Assembly (NCBI GenBank): GCA_017386965.1
Contig: JAFOGE010000026.1
Location: forward strand, 1-5,454
Origin: Clostridia bacterium
GTDB lineage: Bacteria; Bacillota; Clostridia; Oscillospirales; CAG-272
Length of the DNA stretch: 5,454 nucleotides
Direction: 5' to 3'
In this document: positions 1 to 5,418 of the stretch, one piece after another
How positions within the stretch are numbered: position 1 is the first letter of the stretch
How the letters are laid out: each line of letters opens with the position of its first letter
Notes under the pieces: model-generated
The model's input: only the letters and a program-made list of their open reading frames with translations
What the model was told of the DNA's origin: nothing
Databases searched by the model: none
Made by a program: the position numbers and the translations under genes

Positions 1-1026
1 CATATTGTCGTCGGTCCAATTCAGCAGCTTGTCGCACAGGGGCTCCAGCTCGGTATAGTCACTGATGGAGAGCGAGGAGAGCGAGATCTCCTCATATCCT
101 GTGGTATCAAAGAGCGTTTTGGCCTGCGCATTGAGGACGTCCGCACTTTTCTCGCGCACGGGGCGGTAGATCATGCCCGCCTGGCAGAAGCGGCATCCGC
201 GGATGCATCCGCGATAGACCTCCAGCATAATGCGGTCATGCACGGTTTCAATATAGGGCATGACCACCTTCTCGGGAAAATAGACCTTGTCGAGATCCTT
301 GATGATCTGCTTTTGCACCTTGGTCGGGATATCGTCATAGAGCGGCGTATAGGCCTTGATGGTTCCGTCCTGCTTGTAGGTGACGGTATAGAGGGAGGGG
401 ACGTACACGCCCGGGATGGTTTTTGCGGCCTCGTGGAGAAAATCCTTGCGCGTATAGCTTCCGTCCTCCTTCATGCGGATGTACAGACGGACGATGGCGG
501 GGAGCATATCCTCTCCCTCGCCAATGTTGAACAGATCAAAGAAGTCCGCGATGGGCTCGGGGTTGTAGGCGCAGGGACCGCCTCCAATGACCAAGGGGGC
601 GTCCTCCGCGCGGTCCTTGGAGCGCAGGGGAATGCTTGCGAGATCGAGCATGTTCAGAACGTTGGTATAGCTCATCTCGTATTGCAGCGTAAAGGCAACG
701 AAATCGAACTGCTCCAGGGGGTCGCCGCTTTCCAGGGCGCACAGGGGCAGGTGATGCTTCTTCATCTCCTCCTGCATATCCACCCAAGGGTCATACACGC
801 GCTCACACCAGATGTCGGGATGCTCGTTGAGCGCGCCGTAGAGCAATCGGACGCCGAGATTGGACATGCCGATCTCGTAGCTGTCGGGGAAGCAGAAGGC
901 AAAGCGCGCCTTGACAGAGGCTTTGTCCTTGTGGATCGCGCCGTATTCTCCGCCCGAATATCTTCCGGGCTTGGAAACGGATTTGAGGACGGTGCTGTTG
1001 GGACGGTTCCGGGATGTGGTATTCAT
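1..1026 (-). CDS. B12-binding-domain radical SAM protein, TIGR03960-like (C-terminal part outside the window)
   Basis: The first 342 codons of a longer gene are present; the frame is still open at the left edge. Residues about 40-175 form a cobalamin-binding-like domain, with FPDSYEIGMSNLGVRLLY at 46-63 and a glycine-rich IGGGPCAYNPEP at 147-158. I see no DxHxxG cobalamin motif, which is usual for this family. The radical SAM core begins near 260 and carries the CxxxCxxC cluster motif as C274, C278 and C281 (positions 184-207), which should bind the 4Fe-4S cluster that cleaves S-adenosylmethionine. EEISLSSLSISDY at 312-324 is typical of the family. The start fits the family's N-terminus (VLKSVSKPGRYSGGEY); an AAAGG lies 13 nt upstream, a rather long spacing. 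The family's substrate is unknown to me. In many Clostridia a DUF2344 gene, an RNase G gene and rplU-rpmA follow, so those may lie to the left. It is the last visible gene of the operon, 45 nt behind the 713-aa gene. Confidence 0.9.
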   Translation of the reverse strand, partial: MNTTSRNRPNSTVLKSVSKPGRYSGGEYGAIHKDKASVKARFAFCFPDSYEIGMSNLGVRLLYGALNEHPDIWCERVYDPWVDMQEEMKKHHLPLCALESGDPLEQFDFVAFTLQYEMSYTNVLNMLDLASIPLRSKDRAEDAPLVIGGGPCAYNPEPIADFFDLFNIGEGEDMLPAIVRLYIRMKEDGSYTRKDFLHEAAKTIPGVYVPSLYTVTYKQDGTIKAYTPLYDDIPTKVQKQIIKDLDKVYFPEKVVMPYIETVHDRIMLEVYRGCIRGCRFCQAGMIYRPVREKSADVLNAQAKTLFDTTGYEEISLSSLSISDYTELEPLCDKLLNWTDDNM

Positions 1027-1071
1027 AGTGAAAAACAGACCTTTCTTTTCTTGATCACGGTTCGCGGACGG

Positions 1072-3213
1072 TTATTTGCGAAAGCGCAAGGCCTTTGCAT
1101 TCAGCTCCGCGATGGATGCGAGCAGGGAGAGCAGAATCCAGAAGAGCTGGTATCCTGCGATCGGAAGAACGCCCAGAAATTCGGGCATTCCAAATGCGGT
1201 CAGAAGAACAGCGGATGCCGTTCCGACGATCGAGGAGATGATCTGCATTCGCATCATGAAGCGGCGTGCCGCCGTGACGCCTGCGGCGGCGTGCAGGGGA
1301 TACACGAGCGTGCGGTGATCGGCCGACAGTGTGACGGCGCCTGCATCCGCCAGCTCCAAGGGAGCCTCCTCCTCATAGCGCCCGGGACGGAAGACCGATA
1401 CGGGATCGGGACGGCGGGGACGGCAAAGGGGGAGAAATTCATCCGAGAGATTGGGATTGTAGGTGTAGAGTGCCACCAGCGTGCCATGCTCGGCAAGGTC
1501 GGATACAAGGCACTCAAAGTCCTGTCGGCATTCGTATTCGATCTCAAAGCTGAGCTTTAAGACACCGTCGATGGCGACGTGCAGGGGAGCAGCGTTGGGG
1601 GTGCGGCGGAGGGCCTTTTCTGCACTCTCCTTGGGCGTAGAAACGCCGCATCGGCGCAGGAATTCTCCGTCCCCCGCGAGGATGCGATGCGTATCCACTG
1701 TGCCCTCCACGCCGTTGTCCTGCACGCGGAGGATCGAAACGGTTGCATCCCCCTGTGCCTTTCGGGTGACCTTCAGGATCTCTCCCAGAGGGCCTCCGAT
1801 CTTGGCAAAGAGCAGTCCGCAAAGACGCAGATCCTCCTGGAGATCCCCGTCCTCGCCGGAGGAGATCTCCGTTTGCTTGCGAGCGGTGAGCAGATCTCCG
1901 TCGCGGAAGATCACGGTCTTTTCGCCATCGTATTCATCCACCGCTTCGCCCCCGACCAGCGCGCAGTTGTAGTGGGCGAGCAGTCGGTTGGCACGGTACA
2001 GGCTGTAAAAATACCCGAAAACGGCGGACAGGGGTGCGCAGAGCAGAAGAACCGTCATGAAGGAGGAAAGCACGAAGGCCAGCTCAGGACGGTAGATCGC
2101 CGCGGCAAAGGCGGTAAGCACCGCAAAGGAAAGCATTATGATGAGGAAGGTCATAAAGGGCGCGCCGGCAGACTCCATGGAGTTGAAGCGGCGGAAGAAA
2201 CCCATGACGTGATCGGCAGAACGGACACGGTAGAGATTCTTGCCGGCATCGTCGTGGATGATCTTGACGATCTTATCTCCGCGGCGAAGCTTTTTCTTGC
2301 GGGGATCGACGGGGGAGAGGACCATCTTCGGCGCATCGGCCGAGAGGATCCGAAAGACCCGAAGCTCACAGGAAAGGCGAAGCACGTCACAAAAGGCCGT
2401 AAGCAAAAGCAGCAGTGCCATTGCAAGATTGGCGGGAAGCATGGGGGCGGCGGTAAAGATCTGACAAGCATCATAGAGCAGGACGATGGGGAGCAGAACC
2501 GCGCCCACGGTGTAAGGGGTGGGGGAAAACTTGACCAGATGGCGGATGCCCTCGATGAGCTGTCTGTGCGAGAGCAGTGCGACTGCGAGCAGGATCAAAA
2601 GCCCGATCAGCGGCGTCAGCCAAGGACTGGCGGGAGTCATGCCCGAAAGGGTACGCTCTGCCGTAAAGCGCTGATCGACGAAGAACAGGGCCAGCGTTGC
2701 CAACGCGGTCAAGATCACGCGCAGGATCAGGAATCGGCGGTCGCGGATGTAGGCGGCCAGGATCGCTTCACGGTGATGCTGGCCGTCATATTCCTCTCCG
2801 CGATAGCCAAAGGCCGTGCGATAGGGATGCCGATTGCTGTCGTGAAGCTTTTTTGTATAGTCCAGCTTCAGCTTTTGCAGATTTTCCACACCAACGAGGC
2901 TTGCAAGCTCGGATTCGTATCCAAGCTCAAAGACCATATTGGTATCCTCCTCGGTCAGACCGTATTGCTTGCGGATCGCCTCAACGGGATCCGGAGCAAC
3001 GCGCGAGGTTGTCCCGCGGGGCGCTTCCTTCGGCCGCTTCAAGGGAGCGGGATGGGACGCCGCCTTGGTCTTTTCTGCAGGGGAGGGTGCGGATGCTTCC
3101 GCGCGTGCGGCGAACCGATCGCCCGAGGGCGGCAGGGTCACGTTGGCGCGCTTTTTGGTTTCCTTGGGCGCATGAGGCTTGGTCATGCGCGGGGGGGTGC
3201 TTTTATTATTCAT
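1072..3213 (-). CDS. 713-aa membrane protein, putative catalytically inactive P1B-type ATPase homologue
   Basis: Eight hydrophobic segments (about 161-180, 198-215, 232-254, 260-280, 353-374, 377-402, 656-676, 680-702) match the MA, MB, M1-M6 layout of heavy-metal P-type ATPases. Landmarks alignable by eye: LLAHYNCALVGGEAV after M4; VIFRDGDLLT (434-443) where VVFDKTGTLT is expected; GGPLG (473-477) for the SEHPLG/HP motif; GVEGTVDTHRILAGDGEFL (501-519) for the GxG part of the N domain; HVAIDG (545-550) and TYNPNLS (584-590) for VAIDG and TGDN; and ELNAKALRFRK at the C-terminus. The catalytic Asp is Arg437, TGES and GDGxND are absent, and CPC is A393-P394-L395. The M2-M3 loop is only about 72 residues, too short for a full A domain. 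Residues 1-75 are disordered and basic; 75-160 look helical and not HMA-like. It is probably a non-transporting membrane scaffold or sensor. The start codon overlaps the previous gene by 8 nt; GGAGAG abuts the ATG and AAAGG lies 12 nt upstream. That it is a real membrane protein is near certain; the ATPase ancestry is inferred from patterns. Confidence 0.9.
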   Translation of the reverse strand: MNNKSTPPRMTKPHAPKETKKRANVTLPPSGDRFAARAEASAPSPAEKTKAASHPAPLKRPKEAPRGTTSRVAPDPVEAIRKQYGLTEEDTNMVFELGYESELASLVGVENLQKLKLDYTKKLHDSNRHPYRTAFGYRGEEYDGQHHREAILAAYIRDRRFLILRVILTALATLALFFVDQRFTAERTLSGMTPASPWLTPLIGLLILLAVALLSHRQLIEGIRHLVKFSPTPYTVGAVLLPIVLLYDACQIFTAAPMLPANLAMALLLLLTAFCDVLRLSCELRVFRILSADAPKMVLSPVDPRKKKLRRGDKIVKIIHDDAGKNLYRVRSADHVMGFFRRFNSMESAGAPFMTFLIIMLSFAVLTAFAAAIYRPELAFVLSSFMTVLLLCAPLSAVFGYFYSLYRANRLLAHYNCALVGGEAVDEYDGEKTVIFRDGDLLTARKQTEISSGEDGDLQEDLRLCGLLFAKIGGPLGEILKVTRKAQGDATVSILRVQDNGVEGTVDTHRILAGDGEFLRRCGVSTPKESAEKALRRTPNAAPLHVAIDGVLKLSFEIEYECRQDFECLVSDLAEHGTLVALYTYNPNLSDEFLPLCRPRRPDPVSVFRPGRYEEEAPLELADAGAVTLSADHRTLVYPLHAAAGVTAARRFMMRMQIISSIVGTASAVLLTAFGMPEFLGVLPIAGYQLFWILLSLLASIAELNAKALRFRK

Positions 3214-4078
3214 CTCTCCATACTACCTTTGTCTGAATTCGGATTGGTTCCTCCCGCTCGGGCTCGACCGCTCCGCGCAGGATGGGCTTGTTTACCTTCT
3301 CCTGCTTTCGGGGAGGAATGACGATGACCTTGTCCGAGATGGGCTGGGGTGCAGGGCGGATCACAATGGGGGCGTCCTTTGGATCGACCGGCTTCGGGGG
3401 AGGCGTAGGACGCGGCTTGGGGACAATCACGATGCGATCCGGCACCGGTTGCTTTGTCCCACTGCGATGCGGCTCCTCCGGGGACGTGGCAGGTCCGCGC
3501 AGCAGGACGCTTGGCTTTTTGGGCGGCGGGGGAATCACCACGGGTGTGGAGGAAACGAACTTTGGCATGGGCGCCTCGTAGGTGATGCCAAACGGCGGAC
3601 GTGCGGATGGAATTTCTGTAGCCACCGGCTCGTTTGCAGGCGCGAAGGGTTTTCCCTCAACAACCGGCTCTTCCTCGATGGTTTCTTCAACGATGGGTTC
3701 TTCAACGATGGGTTCTTCCTCGATGGTTTCCTCAACGATGGGCTCGTCCTCGATGATTTCCTCAATGACGGGTTCTTCTTCGACGGTTTCCTCGATGATG
3801 GGCTCGTCCTCGATGGCTTCCTCGACGACGGGCTCGTCCTCGATGGTTTCTTCCATGATCGGTTTTTTGGCAGGGGAACCCTTTTTCTTCTTTTCCTTCT
3901 TCTGGGAGGCGGAGGCGCGGTCCAACGTGTCGGAGAGCAGCCTTTGAAGCGCATCGTCCTCTTCGGTGGAGGTCTTTTTCGGTTCCTTGGAGGCCTTCTG
4001 TCGGCCGAAATAGGAGGCATGCAGCTGCTTGAGCAGGGCCTCTACGGTTTTGGGATCGGGATCGGTCTTTTTTCGCAT
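3206..4078 (-). CDS. Hypothetical acidic-repeat, proline-rich disordered protein (290 aa)
   Basis: I do not recognise a family. Residues 8-55 may form one or two amphipathic helices (TVEALLKQLHASYFGRQ, DDALQRLLSDTLDRA). A lysine-rich patch follows (60-72). Residues 73-142 are fourteen pentapeptides alternating P-[IV]-x-E-E with [TAI]-[IV]-E-[DE]-E. Residues 143-290 are proline-rich and basic, with a short h-[IV]-[VI]-[IV]-x-P element recurring near 179, 215, 237 and 250. There is no signal peptide, membrane segment or enzymatic motif, so it should be cytosolic and largely disordered, perhaps an adaptor or tether. The start has a strong AAAGGAG (4085-4091) 6 nt before the ATG, 38 nt after the methyltransferase stop. 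Its stop codon lies inside the start of the 713-aa gene, suggesting coupled translation and a shared job; that is inference. The layout resembles the acidic tails of FtsY or the proline-rich TonB linkers in composition only. Confidence 0.85.
   Translation of the reverse strand: MRKKTDPDPKTVEALLKQLHASYFGRQKASKEPKKTSTEEDDALQRLLSDTLDRASASQKKEKKKKGSPAKKPIMEETIEDEPVVEEAIEDEPIIEETVEEEPVIEEIIEDEPIVEETIEEEPIVEEPIVEETIEEEPVVEGKPFAPANEPVATEIPSARPPFGITYEAPMPKFVSSTPVVIPPPPKKPSVLLRGPATSPEEPHRSGTKQPVPDRIVIVPKPRPTPPPKPVDPKDAPIVIRPAPQPISDKVIVIPPRKQEKVNKPILRGAVEPEREEPIRIQTKVVWRDE
3653..3862 (-). repeat. 15-nt tandem repeat encoding acidic pentapeptides
   Basis: Fourteen 15-nt units in frame encode residues 73-142 of the 290-aa protein. 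Units alternate PIVEE-like and TIEDE-like, giving a 30-nt (10-residue) higher-order period. The alternation is broken once, where PIVEE occurs twice in a row: 3683-3697 and 3698-3712 are identical 15-nt copies, pointing to a recent slippage duplication. Third-position differences between the other units show that they are older and diverged under protein-level constraint. Confidence 0.9.
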
Positions 4079-4084
4079 GGAGGA

Positions 4085-4091
4085 CTCCTTT
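4085..4091 (-). promoter_or_regulatory. Strong Shine-Dalgarno site of the 290-aa repeat protein
   Basis: AAAGGAG lies 6 nt upstream of the ATG at 4078. It is the best match to the anti-SD sequence among the four genes here, so the repeat protein may be translated more efficiently than its neighbours. It fixes the start codon. Confidence 0.8.
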
Positions 4092-4116
4092 CCACCCCGA
4101 AGGGCTTTTTGATCGA

Positions 4117-4974
4117 TCAGTCTGCGTGATGCTGATGTGCAATCTGCGAGAGCAGAATGGCGGCCGCCGCCGAAACGTTAAAGGAATTAACGCTTCCGTA
4201 CATGGGGATCGAAACGACGGTGTCGCAGGTCTTCTTCACCAGCTGCGAAACGCCGTTGCCCTCGCTACCGAGGATCAGGGCGCAGGGGCCGCGGAAATTG
4301 GTCTGATAGAGGTCTTCGCCACCGGCTTCGGCGGCAAAGGTCCAAACGCCGTTCTCCTTCAGCTCCTCTACCGCCGCAGCGATGTTGGGAACCTTGGCAA
4401 CGGCCATATGCTCAATCGCACCGGCAGATGCTTTGGTGACAAGGGGTGTTACTCCAACGGCGCGACGCTTGGGAATGATGACCCCGTGTGCGCCGCAGCA
4501 TTCCGCGCAGCGGATGATAGCACCGAGATTGTATGGGTCGGTAATGCCGTCGCAGACCACCAACAAGGGGGCCTCTCCGCGTTCCTCGGCAATACGGAGA
4601 ATGTCGGAAACGGTGCAGTACTCCTTCTCGGAGGCAAAGGCGATCACTCCCTGGTGCGGAGCAAAGCCTGCAAGGGCGTCCAGCTTATTCTTGTCGGTTT
4701 CAATCACGGGGATGCCCTTTTCGATGGCCTGTGCGACCAGGACCACGATGGATCCTGTACGCTCACCGCGCTGGACCAGGAGCTTATCCACCGAGCGGTC
4801 GGTTTTGAGAAGCTCTCGGACGGCGTTACGTCCGATCACGGCTCCGCTTTCGGAGTCCTCACTGATGTTTTCAGAGGCGGGGCGGGGCTTGCGGTCACGG
4901 GGATGCTCACGCTCCGTGCGTTCGCCGCGAGCGGCGGGATGCTTGTGGGAATCGTATTTCTTTTGCTTTTCCAT
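4117..4974 (-). CDS. rlmB: 23S rRNA (guanosine-2'-O-)-methyltransferase, SpoU/TrmH family, RlmB-like
   Basis: A SPOUT-class methyltransferase that transfers a methyl group from S-adenosylmethionine to a ribose 2'-OH; the RlmB branch acts on G2251 (E. coli numbering) in the peptidyl-transferase P-loop of 23S rRNA. The L30-like substrate-binding domain begins at GAVIGRNAVRELL (44-56) and continues to about 115. The knotted catalytic domain shows motif 1 (DPYNLGAIIRCAECCGAHGV, 146-165, with the catalytic Asn149 and Arg155), motif 2 (LILGSEGNGVS, 233-243) and motif 3 (IPMYGSVNSFNVSAAAAILL, 256-275). At 285 aa it is longer than the usual ~245-250 aa because of a charged, Lys/Arg/Glu-rich tail of about 43 residues before the conserved domain; no other Met start exists until residue 190, so the tail looks genuine. 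AAAGGA lies 11 nt before the ATG. It is first in the operon. Another SpoU paralogue acting on a different rRNA or tRNA site cannot be excluded. Confidence 0.93.
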   Translation of the reverse strand: MEKQKKYDSHKHPAARGERTEREHPRDRKPRPASENISEDSESGAVIGRNAVRELLKTDRSVDKLLVQRGERTGSIVVLVAQAIEKGIPVIETDKNKLDALAGFAPHQGVIAFASEKEYCTVSDILRIAEERGEAPLLVVCDGITDPYNLGAIIRCAECCGAHGVIIPKRRAVGVTPLVTKASAGAIEHMAVAKVPNIAAAVEELKENGVWTFAAEAGGEDLYQTNFRGPCALILGSEGNGVSQLVKKTCDTVVSIPMYGSVNSFNVSAAAAILLSQIAHQHHAD

Positions 4975-5013
4975 AGGTCAAAAAATCCTTTCGGCTCGAC
5001 GTAGGTCAAAAAA
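4974..5013. repeat. Pair of 12-nt direct repeats in the rlmB leader
   Basis: TAGGTCAAAAAA occurs exactly at 4974-4985 and 5002-5013, 28 nt apart. The two copies flank the rlmB Shine-Dalgarno site (4986-4991), and the first touches the start codon. In the mRNA both read UUUUUUGACCUA. The cause could be a small duplication or a paired binding site; the sequence does not tell which. Confidence 0.75.
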
Positions 5014-5040
5014 CGCCGTAGTATTTGCAATATTATCTAC

Positions 5041-5069
5041 ATTATAACATAAAAAAGGGGATTTGTACA
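5041..5069 (-). promoter_or_regulatory. Sigma-A-type promoter of the rlmB operon
   Basis: On the minus strand there is a perfect TATAAT at 5041-5046 preceded by TG one base upstream (extended -10), a 17-nt spacer, and TGTACA at 5064-5069 as a four-of-six match to TTGACA. Transcription should start near 5033-5035, giving a leader of about 60 nt before the ATG at 4974. No stable terminator or riboswitch-like fold is evident in this leader. It likely drives all four minus-strand genes. Confidence 0.75.
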
Positions 5070-5144
5070 TAAGATTTTTGAAAATTCTCTGTCACAAAGG
5101 GGGATTTTCGTTCGACGGAAAGCGACGGAGGGGGAGAAAGAACG

Positions 5145-5232
5145 AAAAAACCGATCCGGATGCCGAAAAAATACCCAAAAAAGAGAAAAAATACTTCGAA
5201 ACGGAAGAAAAGTTTTCAAAAATTGAAAAAAA
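5145..5232. other. Helically phased A-tracts (probable intrinsically curved DNA)
   Basis: A-tracts are centred near 5147, 5168, 5179, 5188, 5200, 5209, 5220 and 5229, that is, spaced about one helical turn (9-11.5 bp) apart, with one double step of 21 bp. They run up to the -35 box of the tRNA promoter at 5238. Such phasing is known to bend DNA, and A-tracts next to -35 boxes often act as UP elements binding the RNA polymerase alpha subunit. The whole 5092-5237 stretch is strongly purine-biased on the plus strand and contains no credible gene. Confidence 0.6.
5213..5229. repeat. 7-bp inverted repeat upstream of the tRNA promoter
   Basis: TTTTCAA (5213-5219) and TTGAAAA (5223-5229) are perfect inverted copies around a 3-nt spacer, ending 8 nt before the -35 box. 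It could be an operator or simply part of the A/T-rich UP-like element. AT-rich palindromes of this size arise easily by chance. Confidence 0.35.
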
Positions 5233-5237
5233 GGGGC

Positions 5238-5266
5238 TTGACAAACCGACGGGACTGTGATATGAT
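5238..5266 (+). promoter_or_regulatory. Strong sigma-A promoter of the tRNA-Ser gene
   Basis: A perfect TTGACA at 5238-5243, a 17-nt spacer, and TATGAT at 5261-5266 preceded by TG one base upstream (extended -10). Transcription should begin near 5273, leaving only about 8 nt of 5' leader before the mature tRNA for RNase P to remove. This near-consensus arrangement fits a highly expressed stable RNA. Confidence 0.88.
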
Positions 5267-5280
5267 ATATAGGTCGGCAC

Positions 5281-5372
5281 GGAGAGATGGCTGAGCTGGT
5301 CTAAGGCGCACGACTGGAAATCGTGTTTAGGCTAATACCCTAACGAGGGTTCGAATCCCTCTCTCTCCGCCA
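5281..5372 (+). tRNA. tRNA-Ser (anticodon GGA), CCA encoded
   Basis: A full class II cloverleaf can be drawn. The acceptor stem is GGAGAGA (5281-5287) with TCTCTCC (5362-5368). The D arm has a short GCU/GGC stem. The anticodon stem is CACGA/TCGTG around loop CTGGAAA, putting anticodon GGA at 5316-5318 (reads UCC and UCU). The long variable arm typical of tRNA-Ser pairs TTAGG (5327-5331) with CCTAA (5339-5343). The T arm is GAGGG/CCCTC with loop TTCGAAT (5350-5356). The discriminator base is G5369, as in bacterial serine tRNAs, followed by an encoded CCA (5370-5372). It is a single-gene transcript, divergent from the rlmB operon. Confidence 0.97.
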
Positions 5373-5418
5373 CAAAAAGAGAACGCCACTGCAATCGCGG
5401 TGGCGTTCTCTTTTTGTG
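5371..5418 (+). terminator. Rho-independent terminator of the tRNA-Ser gene
   Basis: A perfect 19-bp inverted repeat: arm 5371-5389 pairs with arm 5400-5418 around a 10-nt loop. The 3' arm ends in a T-rich run (CTCTTTTTGTG) and the 5' arm starts with an A-run, so it could also stop transcription arriving from the right. The 5' arm begins inside the encoded CCA (5371-5372), leaving no single-stranded trailer between tRNA and terminator stem. Confidence 0.92.

Noticed and set aside
187..214. Palindromic and repeated GCATCCGCG elements near the left edge
   Set aside because: They encode the GCIRGCRFC radical SAM cluster motif; two similar Cys-x-Arg-Gly codon runs explain the repeat.
238..1560. 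A 440-codon plus-strand open frame across the radical SAM gene and the end of the 713-aa gene
   Set aside because: It spans the ends of two well-supported minus-strand genes and shows no family motif; long antisense frames are common in GC-rich DNA.
3191..3197. A seven-G run near the start of the 713-aa gene, as a possible frameshift or slippage site
   Set aside because: The frame is intact on both sides and no alternative product is evident; it could be a phase-variable tract, but seven bases is short.
1579..3321. A 580-codon open frame on the plus strand, antisense to the 713-aa gene
   Set aside because: Its translation has no recognisable motif and is rich in Gly/His/Lys as expected of a shadow frame. 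The opposite strand encodes a coherent eight-segment membrane protein with well-placed neighbours.
3653..3862. The tandem 15-nt units as a CRISPR-like or intergenic repeat array
   Set aside because: There are no spacers, the units are in frame, and differences fall mostly at third codon positions, so it is a coding repeat.
4094..4104. A small CCC-TTCG-GGG hairpin between rlmB and the 290-aa gene
   Set aside because: The stem is only 3-4 bp and no U-run follows in the direction of transcription, so it is not a terminator; it may arise by chance.
3179..4129. A plus-strand frame with repeated FFNDGFFLDG-like units
   Set aside because: The repetition is the antisense reading of the 15-nt repeat in the 290-aa gene, whose own strand has a strong ribosome binding site and coupled neighbours.
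5063..5260. A 65-codon plus-strand frame in the divergent intergenic region
   Set aside because: It starts at a TTG without a ribosome binding site, is Lys/Glu-rich only because the DNA is purine-rich, and runs through the tRNA promoter.
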